Assembly (NCBI GenBank): GCA_040387515.1
Contig: JAZKDP010000011.1
Location: 124,001 to 188,000, forward strand
Length of the DNA: 64,000 bases
Direction of reading: 5' to 3'
DNA from: Methylotenera_A sp040387515
GTDB lineage: Bacteria > Pseudomonadota > Gammaproteobacteria > Burkholderiales > Methylophilaceae
In this document: positions 17,588-26,779 of the stretch, in pieces
Layout: the number at the start of each line of letters is the position of its first letter
Position numbering within the stretch: position 1 is the first letter of the stretch
Made by a program: the position numbers and the translations under genes
Notes under the pieces: generated by a model
Databases searched by the model: none
Told to the model about the DNA's origin: nothing
The model's input: only the letters and a program-made list of their open reading frames with translations

Positions 17588-18727
17588 TTAAACAATGCCT
17601 AAATGATCCAAGCCTGCGGACAAATCTTTATCATGTGCACCCTTGCCATGCAACTTCACTTTTAAGCGCAAATCATTCACAGAATCCGCATTGCGTAACG
17701 CATCTTCATAACTAATTGCGCCTGATTCATGCAAATCAAACAAAGCCTGATCAAAGGTTTGCATACCCAACTCGCGTGAACGGCTGATAATTTCTTTAAT
17801 TTCGTGCACATCACCTTTGAAGATTAAATCTGAAATCAACGGCGAATTAATCATAATTTCAATTGCTGCAGCGCGACCTATTCCATCAATTTTAGGAATC
17901 AACCGCTGTGAAATAAACGCACGCGTATTCAGCGACAAATCCATCAGCAACTGGTGACGACGCTCTTCTGGGAAAAAGTTGATAATGCGATCCAAGGCTT
18001 GATTGGTACTATTAGCATGTAATGTAGCCATACATAAATGTCCTGTTTCAGCAAAGGCGATCGCATAATCCATGGTTTCACGGTCACGAATCTCACCAAT
18101 CAAAATCACGTCTGGCGCCTGGCGTAGCGTATTTTTAAGTGCAATATGCCAACTATCGGTATCTACCCCAACTTCGCGCTGGGTGATAATGCAATTTTTA
18201 TGTTCATGCACAAATTCAACTGGGTCTTCAATGGTAATAATATGCCCATAGCTATTCTCATTGCGGTAACCAACCATGGCTGCCAAAGAAGTAGATTTTC
18301 CAGAACCTGTGCCGCCGACAAAAATCACTAAACCACGCTTTGTCATGGCAATGTCTTTTAATACTTCAGGCAGACCTAAATCTTCAAATTTAGGGATTTT
18401 GGTGGCAATGGTTCTAAACACCAAACCCACAGAACCACGTTGTACAAAAGCATTGACCCTAAACCGCGCAACTCCAGGCAAGCCAATCGCAAAGTTGCAC
18501 TCACTGCTGGCGTCAAACTCAGCCGCTTGTTTGTCATTCATAATAGAACGCCCTATTTCGCGCGCCTGTTGTGCTGATAACACTTGCTGGCTGATTGGCG
18601 TCATTTTTCCGTCAATTTTCATCGCAGGCGGAAAGCCAGCAGTAATGAACATATCCGATGCTTTTTTGCCAATCATTAAGCGTAGCAAATCAAATACAAA
18701 TTTCTCGGCCTGGCCTTTTTCCATCAT
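17588..18727 (-). CDS. pilU: Type IV pilus retraction ATPase PilU
   Basis: A PilT-family hexameric ATPase that assists pilus retraction. The product is about 379 residues with Walker A GGTGSGKST (about 138-146), the Asp box ITIEDPVEFVH, Walker B DVILIGEIRD and a His box GHLCMATLHAN. The C-terminal extension and the absence of PilT's AIRNLIRE motif mark it as PilU. Two adjacent ATGs (18725-18727 and 18722-18724) follow AGGA; the second has the better spacing. It follows pilT by 49 bp on the same strand. Confidence 0.94.
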   Translation of the reverse strand: MMEKGQAEKFVFDLLRLMIGKKASDMFITAGFPPAMKIDGKMTPISQQVLSAQQAREIGRSIMNDKQAAEFDASSECNFAIGLPGVARFRVNAFVQRGSVGLVFRTIATKIPKFEDLGLPEVLKDIAMTKRGLVIFVGGTGSGKSTSLAAMVGYRNENSYGHIITIEDPVEFVHEHKNCIITQREVGVDTDSWHIALKNTLRQAPDVILIGEIRDRETMDYAIAFAETGHLCMATLHANSTNQALDRIINFFPEERRHQLLMDLSLNTRAFISQRLIPKIDGIGRAAAIEIMINSPLISDLIFKGDVHEIKEIISRSRELGMQTFDQALFDLHESGAISYEDALRNADSVNDLRLKVKLHGKGAHDKDLSAGLDHLGIV

Positions 18728-18776
18728 CAAATCCTAATTAAATTTTCTCGTTATTTTTGTACTAAATAAATGATAC

Positions 18777-19820
18777 TTAACCAATAATGGAATCTTTATT
18801 GGCGGCTTTACTGCGCGCCTCATTGGCAGAAATAACGTTGCGGCGCACCAAGTCTTGCAGATTCTGATCCAAGGTTTGCATGCCGATGTTTTGGCCTGTT
18901 TGAATCGCAGAGTACATTTGCGCCACTTTATTTTCACGAATCAAGTTACGAATCGCCGGTGTACCAATCATAATTTCGTGCGCAGCCACACGACCCTGCT
19001 CATCTTTGGTTTTACATAAAGTTTGTGAGATTACGGAGCGTAACGATTCAGACAACATGGAGCGCACCATTTCTTTTTCTGCCGCTGGGAACACATCCAC
19101 AATACGATCTACCGTTTTGGCAGCTGAACTGGTATGCAAAGTACCAAAGACCAAGTGACCTGTTTCTGCCGCACTTAAAGCCAAGCGAATCGTTTCCAAA
19201 TCGCGCATCTCTCCCACCAAAATCACGTCTGGGTCTTCACGTAGTGCAGAACGCAACGCATTTTGAAAAGACAAGGTATGTGGTCCAACTTCACGTTGGT
19301 TGATCAAACATTTTTTGGACGTGTGTACAAACTCGATTGGGTCTTCTACGGTTAGAATATGCCCCATTTCGTTTTCATTAATATAATCCACCATCGCCGC
19401 TAAAGTGGTCGACTTACCTGAGCCAGTAGGACCAGTTACCAGCACGATACCGCGTGGCGTATTGGCAATTTCTTTAAAAATCGCAGGGCAATTCAATTGC
19501 TCTAAGGTTAATATTTTAGAAGGAATCGTCCTAAATACCGCACCAGAACCGCGATTATGATTAAACGCATTCACACGAAAACGCGCTAAATTCGGTATCT
19601 CAAATGAGAAGTCACACTCCAACGTTTCTTCATAAACCTTACGTTGCCCATCATTCATAATGTCGTACACCATGCCATGCACTTGCGTATGATCCAATGC
19701 CGGAACATTGATCTTACGAATGTCGCCATGTACGCGAATCATCGGTGGCAAGCCTGCGGACAAGTGTAAATCTGATGCTTTATTCTTAACCGAAAAGGCC
19801 AGTAAATCTGAAATATCCAC
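18777..19820 (-). CDS. pilT: Type IV pilus retraction ATPase PilT
   Basis: The principal pilus-retraction motor for twitching and DNA uptake. The 347 residues contain Walker A GPTGSGKST (130-138), LTVEDPIEFVH, Walker B DVILVGEMRD, and the PilT-specific AIRNLIRE at about 295. The start is GTG (19818-19820), supported by AGGAG six bases upstream; no in-frame ATG competes. It is divergent from yggS. The other pilus genes here (pilA, a pilB-like gene) are tens of kilobases away. Confidence 0.97.
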   Translation of the reverse strand: MDISDLLAFSVKNKASDLHLSAGLPPMIRVHGDIRKINVPALDHTQVHGMVYDIMNDGQRKVYEETLECDFSFEIPNLARFRVNAFNHNRGSGAVFRTIPSKILTLEQLNCPAIFKEIANTPRGIVLVTGPTGSGKSTTLAAMVDYINENEMGHILTVEDPIEFVHTSKKCLINQREVGPHTLSFQNALRSALREDPDVILVGEMRDLETIRLALSAAETGHLVFGTLHTSSAAKTVDRIVDVFPAAEKEMVRSMLSESLRSVISQTLCKTKDEQGRVAAHEIMIGTPAIRNLIRENKVAQMYSAIQTGQNIGMQTLDQNLQDLVRRNVISANEARSKAANKDSIIG

Positions 19821-19830
19821 TTGCGGCTCC

Positions 19831-19839
19831 TGCTATAAT
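19831..19839 (+). promoter_or_regulatory. Extended -10 promoter for yggS
   Basis: TGCTATAAT is a perfect extended -10 element (TGn plus TATAAT) lying 73 bp upstream of the yggS start. No good -35 is visible, which extended -10 promoters tolerate. The element is seen directly; use in vivo is inferred. Confidence 0.5.
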
Positions 19840-19911
19840 TTAGGCTTGTGTAAACGTTGAAGATGAAACTTCATAAAGTACATTAAACTAATTGTTTAAA
19901 GTGTTTGAATT

Positions 19912-20601
19912 ATGACCATAATTGCCGATTCCTTGCAAGCGATTCAAGCAAATATTCGCGCGGCCCTAACATCCGCCAACCGAAAGGATAACGTGCAATT
20001 ACTCGCCGTGAGTAAAGCGCAATCTGCCGATAAATTGCGTAGCGCATATTTAGCTGGGCAACGTGCTTTTGGCGAAAACTATGTGCAAGAAGCCATTAAC
20101 AAACAGCAGCAACTACGCGATTTAAATATTGAATGGCATTTTATTGGCCCTATTCAAAGCAATAAAACCCAGCTGATAGCACAGCATTTTGATTGGGTGC
20201 ATTCGGTGGATAGGCTTAAAGTTGCAGAGCGACTTTCCAGCGCAAGGTCGCCTTCGCTACCGCCATTAAATGTGTGCATTCAAATCAATAGCAGTGAAGA
20301 GTCCACAAAAAGCGGCACAGATTTAGCCGAAATAATTGCGCTGGCAAATGCCATTAACACCATGCCTAATCTAGTACTGCGTGGCTTAATGGCGATTCCA
20401 GCACCGGCTGCCGATTACGCGACACAATGCGCTCAATTTAAAATTGTGCATACCGCGTATAAAAACTTACAGCAACAAGGTTTTGAAATCGATACTTTAT
20501 CGATTGGCATGTCTGAGGACTATGTTGCCGCGATTCACGAAGGTGCTACCATAGTGCGTATTGGCTCCGCCCTATTTGGCGCGCGATCTATGCCTACATG
20601 A
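19912..20601 (+). CDS. yggS: PLP homeostasis protein YggS (COG0325)
   Basis: A pyridoxal phosphate-binding alanine racemase-like barrel protein without known catalytic activity, involved in vitamin B6 and amino acid balance. The 229 residues include the PLP lysine in LLAVSKAQS (about 36-44) and the GENYVQE, WHFIGPIQSNK and LSIGMSEDY motifs of the family. It is followed after 49 bp by proC, and yggS-proC-yggT is a widely conserved trio. Confidence 0.95.
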   Translation: MTIIADSLQAIQANIRAALTSANRKDNVQLLAVSKAQSADKLRSAYLAGQRAFGENYVQEAINKQQQLRDLNIEWHFIGPIQSNKTQLIAQHFDWVHSVDRLKVAERLSSARSPSLPPLNVCIQINSSEESTKSGTDLAEIIALANAINTMPNLVLRGLMAIPAPAADYATQCAQFKIVHTAYKNLQQQGFEIDTLSIGMSEDYVAAIHEGATIVRIGSALFGARSMPT

Positions 20602-20650
20602 ACAAGCTTAATTAATTAACTAAAATCAACCAACTAATGAGAATCAACGC

Positions 20651-21457
20651 ATGAAACTAGCTTTTATCGGTGGCGGCAACATGGCTTATGCCCTTATTGT
20701 GGGGTTAAAAAGTAAACAAGTCGCCATGTCAAACATTTTGGTGATTGAACGCGATGCCAGCAAATGGGGACAATTAGAACAATTGGGCGTACAAGTAAGT
20801 GCAGAACTAACTCATGTGCATAATTACGATGCCATCGTACTGGCGATTAAACCGCAACAATTACCTGCACTGGCGAAAACATTAGCATCTATTTTAACCA
20901 CGCAATTGGTGATTTCAATCGCCGCTGGCATTCGTTTGGGCGATTTGAGCCGCTGGCTAGGCAATTACCCAACAATTATTCGCGCCATGCCCAACACGCC
21001 AGCACAGATTCAAGCTGGGGTAACGGGTTTGTACGCTTTGCCTAATGTATCCGAAAAACATATTGCGCTGGCAGACCAAATCCTCAAAGCGGCAGGCAGT
21101 ACATTATGGTTAGATTCTGAAGAAAAACTGGACGCGGTTACTGCGATTTCTGGCAGCGGCCCTGCCTATGTGTTTTATTTAATTGAGGCACTGCAAGCAG
21201 CAGCGCTTGAATTGGGCTTAAGCGATGCTGAAGCCAAACAATTGAGCATTGCCACCTTTAAGGGAGCAAGCTTACTGGCCGATGCAAGCACAACGTCAAT
21301 CGACATACTGCGTACACAAGTCACATCAAAAGGCGGCACCACCGAACAAGGCTTATTGAGCTTAGAAAGTTCACATGTCAAACAAGCGATTACCTTGGCC
21401 GCGCAAAAAGCCTATCAGCGCGCAAAAACTTTAGGTGATGAGTTAGGCCAGGATTAA
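20651..21457 (+). CDS. proC: Pyrroline-5-carboxylate reductase
   Basis: ProC reduces pyrroline-5-carboxylate with NAD(P)H to proline. The 268-residue protein starts with the Rossmann motif KLAFIGGGNMAYALIVGL. It contains RAMPNTPA and the C-terminal signature AISGSGPAYVF with VTSKGGTTEQGL. Length and motifs are normal. It sits between yggS and yggT on the same strand. Confidence 0.97.
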   Translation: MKLAFIGGGNMAYALIVGLKSKQVAMSNILVIERDASKWGQLEQLGVQVSAELTHVHNYDAIVLAIKPQQLPALAKTLASILTTQLVISIAAGIRLGDLSRWLGNYPTIIRAMPNTPAQIQAGVTGLYALPNVSEKHIALADQILKAAGSTLWLDSEEKLDAVTAISGSGPAYVFYLIEALQAAALELGLSDAEAKQLSIATFKGASLLADASTTSIDILRTQVTSKGGTTEQGLLSLESSHVKQAITLAAQKAYQRAKTLGDELGQD

Positions 21458-21513
21458 GCAACTGTAAACTTAATAAGCACAGATTTAACAACCTCAAATT
21501 AAGGCAATTGTTC

Positions 21514-22092
21514 ATGTTAACAACCGCACTACAATTTCTACTCTCTACTGTTTTAAATTTATTAACCCTGGTATTTTTGCTGCGTTTTTTTATGCAATTA
21601 TTAAGAGTGCCTTTTGGTAACCCGCTTGGTTTGATGGTGATGACGCTCACAGATTTCGCGGTTAAACCTGCCAGAAAAGTGATTCCCAGCTTCAAAAAGA
21701 TCGATTTATCCACACTATTTTTAGCTTTAATCACTCAATTAATATTGCAAATAAGCTTATTGATGTTGCGCAATTTTCCACTGTTTGTGGCAGGTGACGG
21801 CGTTTGGATAGGTTTTGTGGGCTTGAGTGTTCTTGGCGTACTGCATACCGCTTTGGATGTATTTTTTTACGCCATTTTATTGCAGGTTATTTTAAGCTGG
21901 GTGAATCCTTACACGCCGATTGCTGGGGTTTTAGATGCCTTAACAAAACCCATTTTAGGCCCGATACGCAAAGTTATTCCAAGCGCCAGTGGCATTGATT
22001 TTTCGCCATTGGTTGCGCTTGTTTTATTACAAATGGTGAATATTTCAGTGTTTAAAACATTAGAGATGCAATTACTTGGGCTTTTTAGTTAG
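21514..22092 (+). CDS. yggT: YggT family membrane protein
   Basis: A hydrophobic protein of about 192 residues with the duplicated YGGT domain. Each half has a membrane helix followed by a conserved V(K/R)PxRKVIPS-type element: KPARKVIPSFKKIDLS near residue 53, and GPIRKVIPSASGIDFSPL near residue 153. The family is associated with osmotic protection, cell envelope and division genes, but its function is not defined. The frame opens at TTG 21508; the ATG at 21514 fits the upstream AAGG better. It is the last gene of the yggS-proC-yggT unit. Confidence 0.9.
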   Translation: MLTTALQFLLSTVLNLLTLVFLLRFFMQLLRVPFGNPLGLMVMTLTDFAVKPARKVIPSFKKIDLSTLFLALITQLILQISLLMLRNFPLFVAGDGVWIGFVGLSVLGVLHTALDVFFYAILLQVILSWVNPYTPIAGVLDALTKPILGPIRKVIPSASGIDFSPLVALVLLQMVNISVFKTLEMQLLGLFS

Positions 22093-22167
22093 CTAGATTG
22101 TTGCGAAAACTCTGATATAAAAATCATTACACCTAAGATAATTCGCACAAATTATTCGTTAATCACA

Positions 22168-22202
22168 TTAAGTCACTCAGCCAACTCTCTTGAGTGACTT
22201 AA
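22168..22202. terminator. Perfect 12-bp inverted repeat between convergent genes
   Basis: TTAAGTCACTCA (22168-22179) and TGAGTGACTTAA (22191-22202) form a perfect stem with an 11-base loop between the yggT and rng stops. Neither strand has a clear U-tract afterwards, so it may terminate weakly, protect 3' ends, or be a protein site. Confidence 0.5.
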
Positions 22203-22205
22203 TCG

Positions 22206-23666
22206 TTATATCCAAATAATATCAAACGCTTCCCTCGCATACTGGTTATCAGGCTGCAAAGTCACGCGTTTGTTAATAAAATCCGATAAGTTTGCCAAGC
22301 TTTGCGATTCTTCATCTAGCAGCATATCAATCACTTGCGTGCAGGCAATCACTTTGAATTCTTTGGCATTAAACTGTTTCGATTCGCGTAGCAATTCACG
22401 CATAATTTCATAGCAAATCGTTTGCGCCGTCTTATGTTCGCCGCGCCCTTGGCACACATCGCAAGGTTCACATAACAAATGCGCCAAACTCTCTCTGGTG
22501 CGTTTTCGCGTCATTTCCACCAAGCCAAGTGAAGTAAAGCCATTAACGCTCGTCCGTGCGCGGTCTAGCTCAACCGCTTTTTTAAGCTCTTCCAATACAG
22601 TTTCGCGCTGGCTATCTTCATCCATATCAATAAAGTCGATGATGATAATGCCGCCCAAATTACGTAGCCTTAATTGCCGCGCAATACATTGCGTCGCTTC
22701 TAAATTGGTTTTAAAAATGGTGTCAGATAAGTTTTTACCGCTAACGAAACTACCTGTATTCACGTCCACTGTCGTTAATGCTTCGGTTTGGTCAAAAATC
22801 AAATAACCGCCAGATTTCAACTCCACTTTGCGCGAAAGTGCGCGTTCGATTTCTTTTTCAATATTATAAAAATCAAAAATCGGCCGCTCGCCTTGATAGT
22901 GATACAAGGGTTTTACCGCTTTAGCTACGTACAACTCAGCAAATTCTTTTAACTGATTGTATGTTTCTTTGGAGTCCACGCGAATGCTCACGGTTTGCTC
23001 ATTCACCACATCTCTTAGAATACGCCGTGGCAGGCTTAAATCATAAAATACCAATGAACGCTCACCTGCCGATTGGCTATCTAACTGAATTTTTGCCCAC
23101 ACTTTTTGCAGATATTCGATATCGGCTAGCAATTCTTGGTCAGAAGCAGCTTCTGACATGGTGCGAATAATAAAGCCGCCAGAACGTTTTTCAGGCAACA
23201 AACCTAATAAGCGATTACGCAGCATTTCGCGCTCTGTTTCATCTTCAATTCGTTGTGAAACACCAATGTGTTCTTGATGCGGCAAAAATACTAAAAAGCG
23301 TCCTGCTATGCTTACTTCTGTCGTTAAGCGCGCACCTTTGGTGCCAATTGGCTCTTTAATCACTTGCACAATAATCGATTGGCCTTCGCGCAACACATCT
23401 TGAATCGGGCGGTCAGTTTGCGGCTCGCCATCAATATGGCAGTCCATAATATCCGCAGCATGTAAAAAGGCGGCGCGCTGCAAGCCAATTTCGACAAACG
23501 CAGATTGCATGCCAGGCAACACACGACATACTTTGCCGCGATACACATTGCCCACAATACCAAGTGACGAGCTGCGTTCAATATGCAGCTCTTGGGCGAT
23601 GCCTTGCTCTAGTACGGCAACCCGTGTTTCTTGTGGCGTTACGTTAATTAATATCTCTTGTCCCAA
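22206..23666 (-). CDS. rng: Ribonuclease G
   Basis: RNase E/G family endoribonuclease acting in 16S rRNA 5' maturation and mRNA decay. The 486 residues match RNase G rather than the much longer RNase E. They include an N-terminal S1 domain (about 38-120), the catalytic Asp region TVDVNTGSFVSG and IIIDFIDMDED, and a Zn-link element CEPCDVCQGRG near 405. The start is TTG (23664-23666) with AAGG seven bases upstream, and no ATG competes. It lies 53 bp downstream of maf, the usual operon partner. Confidence 0.95.
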   Translation of the reverse strand: MGQEILINVTPQETRVAVLEQGIAQELHIERSSSLGIVGNVYRGKVCRVLPGMQSAFVEIGLQRAAFLHAADIMDCHIDGEPQTDRPIQDVLREGQSIIVQVIKEPIGTKGARLTTEVSIAGRFLVFLPHQEHIGVSQRIEDETEREMLRNRLLGLLPEKRSGGFIIRTMSEAASDQELLADIEYLQKVWAKIQLDSQSAGERSLVFYDLSLPRRILRDVVNEQTVSIRVDSKETYNQLKEFAELYVAKAVKPLYHYQGERPIFDFYNIEKEIERALSRKVELKSGGYLIFDQTEALTTVDVNTGSFVSGKNLSDTIFKTNLEATQCIARQLRLRNLGGIIIIDFIDMDEDSQRETVLEELKKAVELDRARTSVNGFTSLGLVEMTRKRTRESLAHLLCEPCDVCQGRGEHKTAQTICYEIMRELLRESKQFNAKEFKVIACTQVIDMLLDEESQSLANLSDFINKRVTLQPDNQYAREAFDIIWI

Positions 23667-23719
23667 TTGCTTACCTTATCTTTTTATTCGTATTTGAAAG
23701 TCTATAGAACTTAATCTAT

Positions 23720-24337
23720 TTAAAAACCAATTTTATTTAACAGCATCGCAGTTTCATGCACAGGCAAACCCATCACGCCGGTGTAACTGCCATCAATGCG
23801 TTTAATCCAATTGCCCGCCAAGCCTTGTATCGCATAGCTGCCCGCCTTATCGCTGTGCTCGTTAGTGGCAATGTACGCCGCTATCATAGCATCGCTAAGC
23901 GGCATCATCTCGACCAATGTGGTGTTTAATGCCAATTCAATTTGCTGATTTAAAACCACTGCCACCGCCGTATGCACTTGATGTTGTGTGCCAGATAATT
24001 GCTTGAGCATTTGTATCGCATCTGCATCATTTTCTGGTTTGCCAAAAATCGTATTTTCTAAAGCCACCGTCGTATCTGCTGCCAAAATAGGCATATTTGC
24101 ATATTGGCCATTTATTTTATTAAGCTTATTGATTCTATTAAAGACTGCCAATGCTTTTTCTTTTGCTAAGCGCAACACATAGCCCGCTGGCGTTTCATCC
24201 GCTATCTGCGATTCATCAATATCAGCCGGCATCACGATACAATCAATACCCATTTGTTTTAATATCGCCACACGCCGCGGACTTTGCGAGGCGAGTATGA
24301 TTTGTCTTGAAGGATTAATCTGCATCAACTTGCCCAT
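23720..24337 (-). CDS. maf: Maf-like nucleoside triphosphate pyrophosphatase
   Basis: A Maf family protein that hydrolyses non-canonical or unmodified nucleoside triphosphates to monophosphates (a house-cleaning enzyme). Of 205 residues, the N-terminal IILASQSPRRVAIL, the middle ILAADTTVALEN and the C-terminal DKAGSYAIQGLAGNWI motifs are all present. A second in-frame ATG lies 12 bp downstream (24323-24325) and could be the true start. It is divergent from marC and followed by rng. Confidence 0.94.
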   Translation of the reverse strand: MGKLMQINPSRQIILASQSPRRVAILKQMGIDCIVMPADIDESQIADETPAGYVLRLAKEKALAVFNRINKLNKINGQYANMPILAADTTVALENTIFGKPENDADAIQMLKQLSGTQHQVHTAVAVVLNQQIELALNTTLVEMMPLSDAMIAAYIATNEHSDKAGSYAIQGLAGNWIKRIDGSYTGVMGLPVHETAMLLNKIGF

Positions 24338-24410
24338 TTAATTTAACATACCAGATACTAACAAAGGCTTTATCATTCACAAACGCCAAAATATTCACTG
24401 ACTGATTGAA

Positions 24411-25064
24411 ATGATAGATTTACTTAGCCAAGATTTTACTTATTTACTCAAAATCACTATTGCATTGCTGGCAATTGTGAACCCTATTGGTAGTTTGCCA
24501 ATTTTCATTAGCGCGACCGATGGCTGGAGCAAGCCTGACCGCGCCCAAACTGCGCGCACAGTGGCAATTACCGTATTCATTGTGCTATGTGCTGCTGCGT
24601 TTATTGGCGATGGTATTTTGAATTTTTTCGGTATTTCTATTCCATCGTTTCAAGTCGGTGGAGGTATTTTAATCATGCTTATTTCCATCTCAATGATGCA
24701 TGGCAAACAAGGCGGCACACGTCAAACCGCTGAAGAAGCACAAAGCATGGCGGAGCGTGAAGTGATTGCCATCGTGCCGTTAAGCATTCCACTGCTTGCC
24801 GGGCCAGGTGCGATTTCCAGCATGATTTTAAGCGCGCAACAACAACCTACTTTATTGGGTCACCTTTCATTGGTGATTCCTGTCGCATTGGTGACAACGA
24901 TCATTTGGCTAGTACTCAAACTATCGGATGGCATTACGCAACGACTTGGCACGATTGGCATTAACATCATCACGCGTTTAATGGGGCTAATTTTGGCGGC
25001 CATGGCGGTAGAGTTTATCGCGCATGGCTTAATCGGTTTGTTTCCACAATTGGCAGTCAACTAA
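24411..25064 (+). CDS. marC: MarC family inner-membrane protein
   Basis: A polytopic membrane protein of 217 residues with about six helices and the family's duplicated NPIGSLPIF (about 25-33) and PLLAGPGAIS (about 126-135) elements. MarC proteins were once linked to multiple antibiotic resistance, but this is not supported and the function is unknown. It is monocistronic by position: 74 bp from the divergent maf and 96 bp before nudJ. Confidence 0.9.
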   Translation: MIDLLSQDFTYLLKITIALLAIVNPIGSLPIFISATDGWSKPDRAQTARTVAITVFIVLCAAAFIGDGILNFFGISIPSFQVGGGILIMLISISMMHGKQGGTRQTAEEAQSMAEREVIAIVPLSIPLLAGPGAISSMILSAQQQPTLLGHLSLVIPVALVTTIIWLVLKLSDGITQRLGTIGINIITRLMGLILAAMAVEFIAHGLIGLFPQLAVN

Positions 25065-25160
25065 AATTAGAAGCACTTGAGCTTACGATCAATGATGCTT
25101 TTAACGACCAATCACGCTTTTTTAGGTAAAATAGTCGCTTAATCAAAACAAAGCACGCTT

Positions 25161-25613
25161 GTGAAAATACCACAATTTAAACCGAATTCAACAGTAGCCG
25201 CGATTGTCGAACAAAATGGCAAGTTCTTGCTGGTTGAAGAAACTACCGATCGTGGCAATCGCTTCAATCAGCCAGCTGGGCATTTAGAAGATAACGAAAC
25301 ACTTATCCAAGCCGTGATTCGCGAAACTTTAGAAGAATCCGCTTATGATTTTACGCCCTCTGCATTGCTGGGCGTTTACCATTGGAAACACCCGCATAAC
25401 GATACCACTTATTTACGTTTTGCCTTCATTGGCAAGGTTGGCGCGCACTACCCTGAACAAGAATTAGACGATGGCATTATTCGCGCCGTGTGGATGACAG
25501 TTGACGAAATTCGTGAAAAATCAGCATTAACGCGCAGCCCACAAGTGTTAACCTGTATTGAAGATTATTTAAGCGGAACAAGCTACCCGCTAGAAGTGAT
25601 TACTAACTTATGA
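25161..25613 (+). CDS. nudJ: NUDIX hydrolase NudJ (phosphatase-type)
   Basis: A 150-residue NUDIX protein. The box starts at GHLEDNETLIQAVIRETLEE (about 36-55), which fits Gx5Ex7REUxEE. Adjacency and overlap with mnmA match the E. coli ymfB(nudJ)-mnmA arrangement, in which NudJ removes phosphate from thiamine and nucleoside pyrophosphates. The start is GTG (25161-25163). The stop overlaps the mnmA start (ATGA). Confidence 0.9.
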   Translation: MKIPQFKPNSTVAAIVEQNGKFLLVEETTDRGNRFNQPAGHLEDNETLIQAVIRETLEESAYDFTPSALLGVYHWKHPHNDTTYLRFAFIGKVGAHYPEQELDDGIIRAVWMTVDEIREKSALTRSPQVLTCIEDYLSGTSYPLEVITNL

Positions 25614-26704
25614 GTAAAAAAAGAGTCGTTGTTGGGTTGTCTGGTGGCGTCGATTCATCCGTCACTGCCCTATTACTAAAACAACAAGGTTACGATGTGG
25701 TCGGTCTTTTCATGAAAAACTGGGAAGACGACGACAATGATGAATATTGCTCTTCCAAGCAAGATTTAATTGATGCGGTTTCAATCGCCGACAAGATTGG
25801 TATTGATATTGAAGCGGTAAATTTTAGCGCCGAATATAAAGATCGTGTATTTGCCAACTTTTTAAGCGAATACGAAGCTGGCCGCACGCCGAACCCGGAT
25901 ATTTTATGTAATGCTGAAATTAAATTTAAGGCATTTCTAGATCACGCCATGAGTTTGGGCGCCGATTTAATCGCCACCGGCCATTACGCACAAGTACGCG
26001 AAAACCCACTTAAACCTGGGCTATTTCAACTGCTGAAAGCTGATGATGGCAGCAAAGATCAAAGCTATTTTTTGTATCGCTTAAATCAAGCGCAATTGAG
26101 CAAAACATTGTTTCCGCTGGGTAAACATTTAAAACGCGAAGTGCGCGAAATTGCCCGCCAAGCAGGTTTAATCAATGCAGAGAAAAAAGATTCTACTGGT
26201 ATTTGCTTTATTGGCGAACGGCCGTTTCAAGAGTTTTTACAACGCTATTTACCGAAAAAACCAGGCGATATTAAAAATGCTGAAGGAAAATTGGTCGGTC
26301 AGCACGAAGGCTTGATGTATTACACGCTTGGTCAACGCCAAGGTTTAAAAATTGGTGGTAGCCGTGATAGTAATGGCGAACCTTGGTTTGTTGCTGCAAA
26401 AGACATGCTTAAAAATGAGTTAATTGTGGTGCAAGGGCATGAACATTCGCTATTGCTTAACGACGGTTTAAAAGCCAGCCAATTGACATGGATAGATGAT
26501 GAAGAGCCCATCACCAACTGGGTTTACGCTGCCAAAACACGTTATCGCCAACCAGATGCACCCTGTGAAATTGACGCCTTAAACAGTGAAGAAGTAACCG
26601 TTAAATTTGGCCAGAAACAATGGGCGATTACACCAGGCCAATCCGCGGTGGTGTATGAAAGCAATGTTTGCCTAGGCGGCGGGATTATTACTGGCGCCAT
26701 ATAA
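25610..26704 (+). CDS. mnmA: tRNA-uridine 2-sulfurtransferase MnmA
   Basis: MnmA thiolates U34 of tRNA Lys, Glu and Gln, using ATP and sulfur from the Tus relay. The 364 residues contain the PP-loop GLSGGVDSSV (9-18). The catalytic Cys pair is at C100 (NPDILCN) and C199 (STGICFIGER). The C-terminal beta-barrel shows CLGGGII. It is translationally coupled to nudJ by a 4-bp overlap. Confidence 0.97.
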   Translation: MSKKRVVVGLSGGVDSSVTALLLKQQGYDVVGLFMKNWEDDDNDEYCSSKQDLIDAVSIADKIGIDIEAVNFSAEYKDRVFANFLSEYEAGRTPNPDILCNAEIKFKAFLDHAMSLGADLIATGHYAQVRENPLKPGLFQLLKADDGSKDQSYFLYRLNQAQLSKTLFPLGKHLKREVREIARQAGLINAEKKDSTGICFIGERPFQEFLQRYLPKKPGDIKNAEGKLVGQHEGLMYYTLGQRQGLKIGGSRDSNGEPWFVAAKDMLKNELIVVQGHEHSLLLNDGLKASQLTWIDDEEPITNWVYAAKTRYRQPDAPCEIDALNSEEVTVKFGQKQWAITPGQSAVVYESNVCLGGGIITGAI

Positions 26705-26779
26705 TTAACCCGTAATAATGCAGTAAATTCTCTCGCATTACCGTCACTACAACTTTAAAAATTCATATTAATCAATAGG

